Positions 34,740 through 49,751 of a stretch of DNA of 64,000 bases are shown piece by piece. Origin of the DNA: Syngnathus acus (Eukaryota; Chordata; Actinopteri; Syngnathiformes; Syngnathidae); contig NC_051096.1 in NCBI RefSeq assembly GCF_901709675.1, forward strand, positions 2,447,001 to 2,511,000. The letters are read 5' to 3'. Below the pieces are notes generated by a model. That model did no database searches. It saw only the letters and a list, made by a program, of their open reading frames with translations, and was not told the origin of the DNA. Position 1 is the stretch's first letter; every line of letters begins with the position of its first letter. Both the position numbers and the translations under genes were made by a program.

Positions 34740-35120
34740 ATTGAGAGGGCGCAGTCGGTCATGCAATGGCGGCCCTGCCACGAGGCAGACGAGGCAAACC
34801 ACCCCAAAAAGATCTCTTTCTGAATGATATCAAAATATGCATTTATATGCGTTAGAACAACTAGGCAGACTAGGCCACTGCCGGGCGACAGTTGTGGCCG
34901 ACCTGCAACCACCCCAAAAAGATCTCTTTTTTAATGATTATTTTCTTTCAAAGTTGTTCTAACTCATATCAATGCATATTTGGATAGAAAGGATCAAATA
35001 AAACGGAGGGTGCCTTTTCTGAATGTTATCAAAATATGCATTGATATGAGTTCGAACAACTTAGAAAGAAAATGATCATTAAAAGATGGTTTTTTTAGGC
35101 CGAGTTGTAAGGGCTGCCTT
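34740..35120. repeat. Palindromic repeat
   Basis: About 60-bp arms (ATTTTCTTTCAAAGTTGTTC...ATATCAATGCATATTT and its inverse ending near 35085) are separated by about 70 bp. A related copy of one arm, with CACCCCAAAAAGATCTCTTT, lies at 34800-34860. Probably a non-autonomous DNA transposon remnant. Confidence 0.5.
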
Positions 35121-35312
35121 TGAAGAAACAGATCAAGCTTCCAAAGTTTTGATAGTCACATAAACGCACGCATGCACTGTAAATGATGCAATTACAACCT
35201 GCATGGTCTGAAGCTCCATCTCTCCTTTGCAGTCAGGTCAGCGTGTTGACGGTGGTTGGGCAGCAGAGGAAAGCTGGCAGTGTGCTTAACAAAAGCAAAA
35301 TGACACACACGC

Positions 35313-35590
35313 ACCTTGAATGAAACCAAGGCGGCCTGGGCGTCACTGAGCTGGAAACATTTGGCATCAACAGCATCTGGTCAGAAAAATGTCTTCAAGA
35401 TAAGGGAGTTTTAAGAGAAACGAAACCTTCTCGCACACGCATGCACACGCACGCGCACTCATGCACGCGCACACGCGCGCACACACACACGCACTCACGG
35501 TGCTCAAAATTCCAATTGACGGCAAGGAAACGTTGCACCGGTGAATGACCTTAAATGGAACGGCCTGAGCGTCACTTTACTGGAAATGAT
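35313..35590 (-). pseudogene. Duplicated mini-exon-like sequences
   Basis: On the - strand, TTTCCAG|...AAG|GTGCGT (about 35366-35315) encodes LSDAQAALVSFK. About 200 bp away, TTTCCAG|...AAG|GTCATT (about 35585-35556) encodes SDAQAVPFK. Both look like short coiled-coil exons with splice borders, the second shortened. They may come from a duplicated neighbour of the fibrinogen-domain gene. No larger gene could be built around them. Confidence 0.3.
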
Positions 35591-36543
35591 GGAAGAGGCG
35601 GACGAGAGAAGACGAAACTTTACTCCCAGACACACCGATACTTATTACGTAAAACTTCGTTCTCAACTTGATACTTTTTGATACGATTGATTCCTGGATG
35701 CAGGCAAGTGCCACGTCGAAGTGAGCCGGACAGTCATTTCAGTGCTCTCGTGCATGAGTGAGTGTAATGTCACTGAAGAAGGAAGAAGAATTTTCTTTCC
35801 TGAACTAGATCATCGTCAAACAGTTTGGAGATGCTGAATCATTTCAGGGACTGTAAATTCAGTCCACGTGCTGCCTGCCCCTTGGCCAGGCAAGCTTGTT
35901 TTTTTTACTCAAGTGCGGCCCACGTCAAAAGAGTCCACATCCAACTTTTTCTTATTTTCATCTATTGCCATCTATTCCCGCGGAGACCCTTTGTACGTGT
36001 GCACGTCTTTGCCCCGACGGAACGCGATGTTACTTGGGCCACCTTTGTGGCCACCACTTTGGACACCACTTTGATTTCATTCGGGATGGGAAAGAGGGGA
36101 AGCGAGCATAAAAAGAGCCACAGCCTTTGGGGTCACTTCAATCTACGTTTTAAAGTGACGCCAAGTCATGTGTCAAAAGTATTTGATTTTTTTGATTTGG
36201 ACTCGACATCAGTCAGAGTGGAATCGGCTCATGACAACGTCGACTGACTGAAAGATCAAAAACATTGGCTCACTCAATCGGCCGACGTTTTCGGATCACA
36301 TCAGGGGGGTTGCTTGCGAGAAAAGTCAAATGAGCAGGTTGTCACGTTTTGGAGCTAAATGCAGGCAAGCAGGAAGGATGGCTTCCTAAAAGATACTGGC
36401 GCTTTTGGACCAAGGGGGTGTCGTGTCCAGTGGCAAACAGGTGTGCTCGATTTGGTTCCCCGGTGAGATTTTGTTCCCCCTGCCGCGGGAGCGCGCACGC
36501 CTTGTTTGGAAAGCGAAAAACCGATGCCGTACGGCGTCAGCAC

Positions 36544-37219
36544 CAGGGCCGGTTCTAGGAATGCACATAAGAGGGGGCAGTCAGAAACGTGAAGGGGGCT
36601 TGTTCTTTTTTTTTTTTTTACACATTTTTAACACTGTTCGTGTTTTCTTCACGGCAGTTGTTAGCTGTGTGTCCAGATCTCAACCTGGAGAAGTGGATTG
36701 CACTCTGTCAGGCCTCTACACTAAGACCTGTCCAGCTTGGGTGTCCCACCTGAAGATTAAAGCTTCTGCTGGTATTGCTCTTAGGGTCACTGAGGCACGC
36801 AAACCCCCTGACCACAATAAGGTGGCAATTTCTCAGGGGGGGGAACATATAATATGAATGTTATATTAACCATTATTTGAGTTGTCGTTAATCATGAGTT
36901 ATATCACGGGTCAGTACGACGAGTTTGGTGGAGTTTTTACTGCTTCTTCCAACTCCTACCGCTCTGACTGTAACTTGACACTCTCTGGCTGCGTCTTGCC
37001 TCATTTGCATACTCACAGTGATTGGATGTTTACGGAGAGTCCTGACAGCAGGCTGTGTGAGGGAGGACACACACTGCACCGACATGCGAGAAGAGAGGGG
37101 GCTGATTAACGTGTGTTTCTATCAGCGGATTTTTCACTTCTAAAAGTTTGATTCGAGGGGGCAGGACATCTGTTTGAGGGGGCGTTGCCCCCTCTTGCCC
37201 CTGCGTAGAGCCGGCACTG
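36544..37219. mobile_element. hAT-like non-autonomous element
   Basis: Imperfect terminal inverted repeats CAGGGCCGGTTCTA/TAGAGCCGGCACTG enclose GGGGGC-rich subterminal sequence (AGAGGGGGCAG, GAGGGGGCGTTGCCCCCTCTT). The flanking octamers do not match, and short internal ORFs show no transposase. Confidence 0.55.
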
Positions 37220-37989
37220 TTTTATAAGTTCTTCTTATAGAAGAGAAAGCCCTTGACCTCGAGTCAAAACATAGCAGGGGGGGTTTTACGACGTCGTGTA
37301 GGATGGGACAAGCTGGGTTTTTTATTACAGGTTACATTCCAACATAATCATACGATCAAGATAATCTGGAAAACCCTGACAACACCTGTCCCGACTCCCT
37401 CATTATAGGTGGCTGCAAAGGAGGAAAAATGAATTAGATGTGTTGATTTGATTGAAGAGTTTGTCCTTGATGACTTGAGACATCAGGCCGTGAATGACAC
37501 TGGCACTATCTGGCTTTACGTATAGAACAGGAATAATTCATAGACCGGACCGCAAATAATAATGATATTAATACAATCCATATAAGAAATTAAATAGGCT
37601 CCAACGATGAAATAAAAACACATTACAGGGCAACTCCATACAAAGAACATAGCAGCAAATATCTTACAGACACAGCCTTTCAATAAATGAGGTCAGTTTT
37701 ACAGCATTCTTGGTGTCAATAAGCTTTAACCAGTTGTTGTAGGATTTCAGATCATTCTTCCAATGAAGAATGTTTGGTTTGGTTTTAAAGAAGCGACATT
37801 TGTGTATGTATTGTGTGGCCAACTAAATAATATGAACAAAAAAAATGACATTTTCTCTATGAAAAGAGCCATATTTAATATCAGCGGTAGTAAGAGAAAC
37901 AAAGAGCAACCCTTTTGAACAAGCTCATTGTTGAAAGTCAAGCCAAAACCTTTGTACAAACTCACACCAAAAGAAAAGGTGGTCTCAAC

Positions 37990-39062
37990 CTTCAATTCCA
38001 CCGTCACAAAAAAGACAAGAGCTTCTCGCAACTCCCTTTCTCCTCCTCGGAAGTCGGTCCCTTGGTCAGAGTACAGCTCTGCTGGTGTCCCACGGCGGGC
38101 GATGAACCGCCTAAGGGCCATCAGGAAGGAATCGGCGTCGATGGTGTTGAGAAGGTCCAAGTGTACCCCTCTGGCGGTGAGAAACTTGAAGATGATGCCC
38201 CACCTCTTCTCCGTGCGCCTCCCCACCTTAACCTGGAATGGCCCGAAGCTGTCAAAGTCTTTAACGAGGAGAAGGGTGGCTCAAGTCCAGCACTATGGGG
38301 TGTACCGCTGTTTGGTTAAGGTCTTCAGCGTGGCGGGGCCGACCTCCGACGCAAATGAGCTCCTCCATCTCGGGGGACAAGGTGAGACGGGACGGGCCTA
38401 CCAGCTGTCAAGAGTCTCAGCTCGTCGGGGAAGCTCTCGCACTGGGATCGCTTGAAGATAAGGATAATCTTCAGCGGTGGGTTTGCCGCTCTGATCTGCC
38501 GCCCCATGCAGCTCCTGGGCGGTAGCGTGCGGCAGGTCTTGCCAAGTGTCATGCTGCCTGGTATCTGCTGCAGTGGCCACGACTGTGTTGACAGAAGACG
38601 GACTTTTCCCAGCTCGGAGGCGTCGTCTTCGGGGCCAGCGCTGGGTCTGACTGGCCAGTTTTCGGGAGGTTGGGGAACGGATATCACCAGGCACTGATGA
38701 GGTCTCAAACTGTTCTGGGTGAACTTGACCGGACCCTGCAGGGCAACAATGGTTTGACCTTGTGGAAAGTCCTTATTGGTAGTCAAGTGAGATGGGAGTA
38801 CCTCTGCCGGAGTTGGTCTGTCGGGTAGAACTGGTCGGCCAGGCCAAGGCGTGCTGCTGCGAAGGCCTTGGAGACTTTGAAGCTGGTCTTTGGGTCGGCA
38901 GCCGGGGAGATGCGGAAGGACACGGTAGACCCACAAAGTGTCTGGACGTCCTGCCGGATGGTCCGCAGTGGGAGGTCCTCCCTCACTCCTCGCATGCCAA
39001 GCTCTTGGGCAGCTGCTGAGAGCAGCATTGTTCTTTCCGAGCCGTCGTCCAGGATGGCGTAG
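37990..39062 (-). mobile_element. BEL/Pao LTR retrotransposon fragment (protease and integrase pieces)
   Basis: The - strand frame at 38783-39062 gives LTYAILDDGSERTMLL and RTIRQDVQTLCGSTVSF, matching the DUF1758-type aspartic protease region of BEL/Pao elements. Further down, 38230-37990 gives LTARGVHLDLL, DSFLMALRRFIARRGTP and LYSDQGTDFRG, a retroviral-type integrase core. The reverse transcriptase between them is almost entirely missing and frames are broken, so the copy is dead and internally deleted. No LTRs were identified. Confidence 0.7.
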
Positions 39063-39065
39063 GTC

Positions 39066-39380
39066 AGGGGTGTCAAGCTCATTTTTTTTGCGGGCCGCAT
39101 TGTAGTCATAGCTTCTTTCGGAGGGCCATTATGACTGTCAACCCAAATAAATGTATGAGCACCTCATATTATATACAGTAAAAGCTACAAAACAAACTGA
39201 CAAATAACTCCTTTTCAAATCAGATGAGTAAAAACTGGTCAAATATTCAAAAAACAAAGGTATTATTAAAAGTGAAGACAATTTGCAATTCTAGTAATGA
39301 CACACGAATTTGATGCACAATTTGTCGTGGCGGGCCACATAAAATGATGTGTGTGGGGGGGGGCAGATACGGCCCGCCAC
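39066..39380. mobile_element. hAT-type element inserted in the BEL/Pao fragment
   Basis: AGGGGTGTCAAGCTCATTTT followed by GCGGGCCGCATTG at the left, with GGCGGGCCACATAAAATGATGTG and ACGGCCCGCCA at the right. This is the widespread vertebrate 'caggggtgtcaaactcattt...gcgggccgca' element. It ends the protease frame abruptly at about 39062. Confidence 0.6.
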
Positions 39381-39535
39381 ATCCACTGTCTGGAGAGCAG
39401 CGACAGTCCGCTGTCCTTGGCGGCTCTCGGACTTAGGTGCGTGGCTCTCTCTCAGCCCTCTCGATGCGGTCGGCCCATCATAGTCTTGAGGAGGCCCCGT
39501 CCCATTGTGGCTAAAGTCGTTGACTGTCTGCCGTC

Positions 39536-39820
39536 ATGCCGAGGGGCAGAGAACTGAAAGGCTCTAACTACTCCATCAGCGATCAGTTCCCTCCGGAGAT
39601 CATGAACAGGCGGAGGCTGCTTCACCCGATTATGGCCGAGGCAAGGAAAGCCCAAAAGACCGCTCGACTGTTCATGGACAAGCTTTACATCGACGGGAAA
39701 CTGTACAGGAGCCCCGGTACAACAACTTGTTGGCTGAGTGGAGGAGATAGAGACATTAATCCTGAACTCCAGGAGGAACTGTCTGCCAACTCGCAACATG
39801 CCGCCTCCCCGCAACTGTAA
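39536..39820 (+). mobile_element. LINE-1-type ORF1 C-terminal fragment
   Basis: An open frame of 94 codons reads ISDQFPPEIMNRRRLLHPIM, then KAQKTARLFMDKLYIDGKLY. This is the C-terminal domain of L1-like ORF1 nucleic-acid-binding proteins. Isolated fragment. Confidence 0.65.
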
Positions 39821-40229
39821 ACACAGGCGCGCGATGATGACGTCATCAGAAAACCGCGTCCCTGTCGTCATGACAACCACTGAACCAGGAGACGGTGAAT
39901 GGCTGGCTTATTTCTTTCTCTCTTTCTCTCCCCATCTCGCCACTCGCCCCCCCCCCTTTTTTTTTCTTTCTCCTCTCTCTTCCATTTATTTTTTCATTTC
40001 AGGCTTGGGAACTGGCCTGATTACTACTGACTGGGTAGGACTAGGCAATTGTCTGTCTGCTTTGTGTACGTCTGTCAGGCCAGCTTTGGTATATGTCCAT
40101 GGTGTTAAGTGTGTGTCTTTGTTGCTGGATCTCAGTAAATCTCACTCGTTACCTTGTGCATGGCATTGAATGAAATTGACAGTGAAGGAGACGAGGTGAC
40201 AAATTGCATTGACTATCACAGAAATATAA

Positions 40230-41125
40230 GTTGTAATCAGTATCTTCCTGAGCAATTAAAACATTTAACAAATAGAAATAACTGCTCTTTTTTGCATTTA
40301 AACATCAGGAGCTTGAATAAACATCATGATGATCTAGTTGCCACATAGATTCTGTCCGGAAGAAGGCCCAGCAGAGGCTGTACTTGCTGAGACAGCTCAA
40401 GAAGTTCAACCTGCCGCGGGAGCTGCTGAAGACCTTCTACACTACCAGTCAGTCCTCTGCACCTCCATCACTGTCTGGTTTGGATCAGCCTCCAAACAAG
40501 ACAAGCACAGACTGCAACGGAGAATCAGGACTGCAGAAAAGATCATTGGAATCAACCTCCCATCTATCCAAGATTTGTACCTGTCCAGAACCAGGAAACG
40601 TGCAAGGAACATCTCTACAGACCCATCTCACCCGGGTTGCAGTCTGTTTGAACTACTCCCCTCCGGACGGCGTTATCGAGCTCTGTACGCCAAAACCAGC
40701 AGACACAGAGACAGCTTCTCCCCCCAGGCTGTTGCTCTGATGAACTCGCACCACCCTTAGAGTCTCAGAGTCATTGGTGTGCAACAACATCTTGCTCTCC
40801 ACACCTTTTTTGAATTGTCTACACTGTTTGTACTATGTGTCCTCTCTGCATCCATTGCAGCCTGGTCATCCTGGAAGAGGGACCCTCCCATCTGTGGTCT
40901 CTTTTCAAGGCTTCTCATTTCCCCTAGCTGGAGTTTTGAGTTTTTCTTTGCCCTCTTGGGAGTTTAAGATCAGGGGATGTTTGAGAATATTTGCCATTTT
41001 TCACATGTCCTGAGTGTTGTTAGTCACCTAAATGTTGAACAGAGGCTGTGATTTATGTACCAAAGTCAAATTCCTTGTTTGGCATGCTCAAACATGGCGA
41101 ATAAAAAACTCTTGAATCTTATATA
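40230..41125 (+). mobile_element. LINE fragment, internally deleted, with 3' tail
   Basis: 40275-40347 gives FLHLNIRSLNKHHDDLVAT, the start of a LINE endonuclease domain. It joins directly at about 40348 to the reverse-transcriptase end (ITVWFGSASKQDKHRLQRRI, ELLPSGRRYRALYAKTSRHRDSFSPQAVALMN). Almost the whole of the reverse transcriptase is deleted. The tail runs to AATAAAAAACTCTTGAATCTT at about 41120, followed by (TA)n. The same tail is found inverted at 27043-27180. Confidence 0.7.
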
Positions 41126-41126
41126 T

Positions 41127-42089
41127 AGTATATATATATATATATATATATATACACTTTGAAATTGTACTGAAACCGGGGTATAACAGACTCCTTTGAG
41201 ACAAAATGTTTCCACTTTTACACAGGCATGGTGATAGTTTTATTTCTGAACTGCGTATTAAACATGATATGAGTACTTGATGAGTACTTGATTATACACA
41301 TTCGAAGCTAGAGTTGTGTTTCAATATAAGGTCCAACTTTTCTGGAGCAGGCTTTTTAGCAATGTTTTTTGCATTTGGCTTCTTGGGTAGAAATTTTGAG
41401 ACATCCACATTGTCACCGATCACCTGAAGAACACGGTGTACAAGACCTACAACCTTCAACTAAGTATCGATAGATCCATGCAAACAGGGTTTTGTATATT
41501 TTAGTCATAGGTAAAACAAAGTTGAAAAGAAACAAATGAATGCCATATGTGCAATTGAGACTTACGTTTTCTCTATAAAGTAAGTTCTTCTTGACAACTT
41601 TCCAATTGGCAGTAAAAGCAGCAGATTCCAAAGTAGCACTTTCTGTTGACAGACCTGATCGTGATGCCACTGCCCGGCTTGTAAACAGATCAATGTCAAG
41701 AAAATGTAACAATCAGTGAAAATATCAAATGTAGACACCAAATATAAGGTGCAAAATTCTGAAAAAAGATACTTGGTGAAAATGCGTCGTAGTTTAAAAA
41801 GAACAGTAAATGGTACAGTAAAAATTGCGGCTGGAGAAGTTTGAAAGTTTCATTCCAATATACATCGATATATTTGAAAATTTGAAAAGTTTAAAAACAA
41901 TTTGAATAAGTTACAAACATTTGGTTAGGAATCACCTAGGTTTCTTGCAGATTTTGTATGGATAGGTTCTGTGAAGAATTGTAGGTAAAGAAGTATTTTG
42001 ATAAGTTCACTCCTATACTACCTTTATAAGAGATCGGTTATGTTGAAATTTAAGGGTAATGATGTAGGAATAAATGAATACAACGATTA
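41127..42089. other. Stop-rich sequence, no gene
   Basis: Begins with an (AT)n tract (about 41127-41153). Frames on the - strand near 41413-41712 are open for 99 codons but show no recognisable family. Confidence 0.4.
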
Positions 42090-42364
42090 CATGTTCTGTG
42101 GAAAAGGCTGAATTGTATCCTCATTTCTCTCATCTTGAATTTGAGAAATTCCCATTTATTAATTGGACTTATGTGATCATGTTCTATTTCAGCAATCAAT
42201 TTTTTGATCTGGTTACAGTCATTTTCTTGATGGCAGGTTCTAAAGTAAACATAATATGATAAAGGTGCTTTAGACATTGAAACCTTTGTGATTTGCCACG
42301 TTACATCGTTGGTGCCCAACCAGTAATCAATTCTGGATTTACTACAGCTTCCATTGGGTTTCAA
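42090..42364 (-). mobile_element. LINE-1 endonuclease fragment
   Basis: The - strand reads KPNGSCSKSRIDYWLGTNDV and TWQITKVSMSKAPLS, matching the C-terminal part of L1-type apurinic endonucleases (SRIDYWL...PLSDH). Truncated on both sides. Confidence 0.65.
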
Positions 42365-42854
42365 CCATGAAAATGCTCTTATTTTCGACTTCTTTTCTCT
42401 CCGTATATCCCTAAAATTATTATTCGTCGTAAACTTATCCGTTATGGAGTTATATTGGGGTTTCCCAGTTCTCTCGGACCACCTAGCTTGCCTTTCGTCC
42501 GGGGTGATGTTCCAGTCTCGGTTGGAGAACTGTCACGGATCGGAATGGATGGATGGAGCAGGGCGACCAAGTGCAGCTCGGACCAGGGTTGATTGAAGAA
42601 AACAAACTGACAGACTCGGCAAACTGACATGACTTAACAAAACAACAAGAGGACTAACCGACAGGGATGTGAAACAAAGGACGTGAAGACATTCATGATC
42701 CGACGGGGAGCGAAGGACAGACAGGACTTAAGTACGCGACAGGTAACGAGAGGCAGGTGAGAATGATCACACTAATCATGGGCACACAGGAGGGGAGGGC
42801 CGAGCACACAGACAGAAACCATGACAACAGACACATAGTTGAACGGCTGGGGAC

Positions 42855-43366
42855 TAGGGGTGTAAATCGCGGGTTTTGCCACGATACGATATTTGCCGAT
42901 ATCTTAAAGCCTGCTGTGATTCATTCACGATACATCACGATATAGTGCTCTACGATCGATATAGAACAATATCCTGATTTATAACAATTCATACGCAAAA
43001 TCAACAAGGTACTGCAAACTCTTTATTTAGGAAATTACAAAGTGCTTCCAAATGAATGACTTGAAGCCCAAAGGGGAGCGAATTTCCTCGTCTTCTTGGA
43101 CACTAGCCATAGCACCAGACCAGGAGCCGCGTAGTTGTCGGCTCCCCTTTCACGTGCCTGCTCTGCTCACAACACAACACGCCGCGTCCTGCTCCCGGAA
43201 AGAGGAAGCAAGCAATAATGAACTGGATTTCAAAATAAAGTCGCGTCTAATGTCCGAGGTCAAACACGGCGATATAAATCGATGTTTACGTTTAGCATCA
43301 ATGCCAATAAATCGTAGAGCATTATATCGATTAATCGATGTGTATCGATGAATCGTTACACCCCTA
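42855..43366 (+). mobile_element. hAT-like non-autonomous element, copy 2 (short)
   Basis: 512 bp, same termini and orientation as 26026-26793, lacking internal segments present there. Its right edge carries GTATATAT, which pairs with the left edge of copy 1 rather than with its own left flank. Confidence 0.75.
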
Positions 43367-43905
43367 GTATATATGCATACACGTTATTTAAAAACTACTA
43401 CAAGTGTTATAAAATCAAGATTACCCAAAGAGAAGCATAATCTCCCCGTTGTTGCATAACGGCGCATCCCTTCATGCAATAAAGTTAGCCGTTAGCTTGG
43501 AGAAAACGTGCATAAAAGAAGTGGTGTTTCAGTGAGTGGTTCTTTCTTTCCTTGGCAAATCCTAAATACATTCTGGCTTACATAGTTCACGCCAGGAGAC
43601 GCAACACATTCACTGACTGATCCGTTGATGCACGGGAAGGCAGTTCACCCATTAACTCGTTCGCGAACGGGAAAGTCAGGATTCGTTCCCTAACTGATCC
43701 GTTCTCGCGATGAACTGGAAATGCAAATCACTCGCTCACTGACTCGTTCACTCACAGATCCGTTCAGTTGGGGAACGGGAAAAGCAATTCACGACTCGTT
43801 CGTGAACGGGAAGTTACGTTATATTCTTCTTCGTTTCACTTTAGGAAGTGATTCGTTCACTCGTTCACTGAAAAAAAAAATCGTCTTGAACGAATCGTTC
43901 ACTCA
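43367..43905 (-). repeat. Displaced distal part of the foldback right arm
   Basis: Reverse complement of 23232-23815 (GCATACACGTTATTTAAAAA, GTTGCATAACGGCGCATCCC, CGTTAGCTTGGAG, TAGTTCACGCCAGGAGACGC). Separated from its other half at 26025 by the 17.3-kb block. Confidence 0.8.
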
Positions 43906-44822
43906 CGAGCCAACACTAACAGCAACACACACATAAACTGAGTATGTGCCGATGCCACAACATGAAATCTCAAGATTCTCCGATTTGCCACGCATGCACG
44001 ATTAGCAAGTGGCTGACCAGGCCTTGCGCCAACTGACCTGTGGTTTGGCGATCCTGTTTACAATGCGCTCGGTATTAAATGTTGGACAATTTCCCACGGC
44101 ACAGAAACACTGATTTAAGGAATGTGATTGTGGTTTTTGTGGCGTGCATAACCAACAATTTCCAGGGTAAGCCAAATCAGTCATGGCAGGTCACTAGATA
44201 GCGCTAGTGTGCAAAACGCTGTTCAACAAGCAGGAGAAGAAGAACGTAGATTAAATGAATTGGTGGCAGGTGTGCGAAACGTCAGCAAAGGACAAACATT
44301 TGCTCACCTGGGCCGGCCGCTATCTTGGCGCAACCGTACTGGACAAGCTTTTGCCCAAGCGCGCCACCTGGTGAACAGTCATGATAACTGCTCCCACAAA
44401 ATCAAAGTAAATCACATGCCATAAATCACAGCAACCTGGCTACATTGTCTTCAGGAGCAACTTTGTCGCCATCTTCTGGTCAGCCTGCGAAATGCTGTCG
44501 GCAACAATTTGGAAATTCCAAACACTTAAGGCGTCTTTTCATCTGTCAATATTCGGTGTAGAAATAAAAATTAAAAATCAAACCATTGTTGGACTTTTGC
44601 TTTCTCTCTCGCATATATTTGTGACGTCAAAAACATGAACACATTGTAAAAATGTTTGACATTAATTTTGACAAATACTGTACCCTCTCCACATTCTGGG
44701 GACGAACTAGTCGCAACATCACTTGTTTAAGGTCTCATCTTTTTTTGATAATTGTTTTTCAAATGCATGTATAAAAAAAAAAGCTTATGTGGAAAATTAT
44801 GAGTCAAGCACATTTTCATCAT
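43906..44822. other. No gene recognised
   Basis: Short frames only. No transposon signature beyond the end of the foldback arm. Confidence 0.4.
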
Positions 44823-46432
44823 AACTTTAATTACAGTAAATGAATTCACATCCACACGCGCACACACAAAACAGAGACAAACAGGTTGGCTTTTCTTTCT
44901 CTCTCCTTCTTAGCTCAGTGCATAACTCAAAGGTTATGATTTTAAAAATGTGGTAAAATAAACAAACACAACGTTTGTTTGCAGTCACGCCACAAAATGA
45001 TAATTAGCAGCACATCTGAGCTCCTTACAATACAGAATGTCCTTACACTTGGACATTATGGGACACCAAGTGACAAAAGGTAGCTCTTGTAACTTGCACC
45101 TAAATACTGCACAGAAATCTGAACGTTGCAAGCACGCAAGCAGCGCCGTTGCCAAATCAAGTGAAGATCCCCACCACACCAATAAATGACGAGGGGGGAA
45201 GTCATAGCTACTAATCCACGAGCGAGCACCACTTGCAGGATATTTTTGTGTGAGATTCATTTGGCAGAACCTGACGTGAAAAATCTACTGCACAGGAAGC
45301 AAAGAAAAAGAGAGAAGGAAAGGTGTCAGACAAACAGGACAAGATTTTTCTTTGCAATATTTACACAGCGACACAGAGGTGTATTTACAGAATAAACAAG
45401 CACAAACGTATGGACAGAAGGAGTGACAGAAGATATAAACAGCTCTGTAATATAATAATAATAAAAAAACAAGACCGAGATCAAATAAACAATATTTATC
45501 AGATGCCATGACAGTGGGAGGAGGATTTCATTTCAAAAGCCTCCAGTTACAACATGAATGTGCCTGAAAATTAAAACATGAAAGATGAAGCCGTGTGCTG
45601 CTACATGTGGACCAACAAATGCCCTGCCCACATAAACACGCTTCACCTTTACAGTTGAACTATCTGCGCAGGGAATCACTGTATACTCTGTACTCCCGGT
45701 CCAAATTATTTCTACATCAATGAGTGCATGATGGGAATATGCAAGAATGTCTCAAGGCTGTTTAAATAAAAGTGTCTTAAAACAATGCTCAATAAAATTC
45801 GCTAAAAAGGAGGCTTCTGCAAAGTAGGTACAAATGGACGGAAGCAGAACATAAAAAATATCTTAAGAAAAAAAAAAAAAAAAAGAGCCTGGTAGAAGTT
45901 GGGCGTATCTCCTGAGTGAACATCTACGGCCTGACGAGAACATTCTGAGGCTCAGGCAGTGTCCGGTCGACCTCGTACGCACTTGACACATGGTTTCAAA
46001 CTCAGCGAACAGAAAAATATGACGCAAATGAGGAAATGTGGGTGTGATGTGTTCAAATAAATAAAAGACGAACATAGGTGGGGAGAAAGGGGATGGAGAT
46101 GAAAAAAGTCAATCCAAAAAAAAAATTATATTACAGAGGACCAGCCCCCACTATCGAACCTTCACATACCACTGGAGCAGCAGCCAGACAGCGCTGTGTG
46201 CAACTGTTGTTTGTGTGTAGAGTACATGTGCGTGCGTGCGTGTGTCTGTCCTAACTGTTTGATAGTCTCCGGCTGGGGTGTTGATGGATGCGTCCACTGT
46301 ACAAAAACATGATCTACGAGGAGCGTGAGCAGCGCGGAGATGAACATATATATATATTTATGTGTGTGTGTATGTGACTGTGTATTAGGGAGAGAGAAGG
46401 AGGCTGGCCGGGCAGGCAGGCGACTGGCTGCT
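44823..46432 (-). other. gsk3a: Probable gsk3a 3' untranslated region
   Basis: Follows the gsk3a stop without repeats of the dispersed kind. A possible ATTAAA poly(A) signal on the - strand is at 44828-44823. No alternative signal of better quality was noticed. Contains T/A homopolymer runs and a short (TA)n/(TG)n tract near 46345. Confidence 0.35.
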
Positions 46433-49548
<3,116 letters not shown>

Positions 49549-49751
49549 ATCTTTGCGCAGGGCTCGCGGTTGTCTTCCCACTCTTCCCCCCCGCCCCGGG
49601 GCGAGCGACTCTGTCTCAACAAAATGTGAAGAACCCGACGGCCACCAATTTTCTGGAAGACACACCGAGAATCGTTGCTGCTGCAGCCGCCGGCTGATGT
49701 CTGCCTGGCGGGGCTGGTTAGCTGTTGCTAGACACCCAGAAAACAGAGCTC

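Larger units (their letters stand above)
26018..43374. mobile_element. 17.3-kb block bounded by hAT-like copies with outer 8-bp duplication
   Basis: The block 26026-43366 starts TAGGGGTGTAAATCG and ends CGTTACACCCCTA. It is flanked by identical octamers GTATATAT (26018-26025 and 43367-43374). An 8-bp target duplication is the hallmark of hAT transposition. The two bounding copies (26026-26793 and 42855-43366) point the same way, and neither has matching octamers on its own: inner flanks are GTTTCAAA and CTGGGGAC. Joining the outer flanks recreates the uninterrupted sequence found in the opposite foldback arm. Composite transposition, or recombination between a resident hAT copy and a hAT-flanked segment, would both give this. 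The block carries the fibrinogen-domain gene and several retroelement fragments. No hAT transposase is encoded. Confidence 0.7.

Noticed and set aside
41413-41712. 99-codon - strand frame as a host gene exon
   Set aside because: No recognisable family, flanked by retroelement debris, and no coding-type codon bias.
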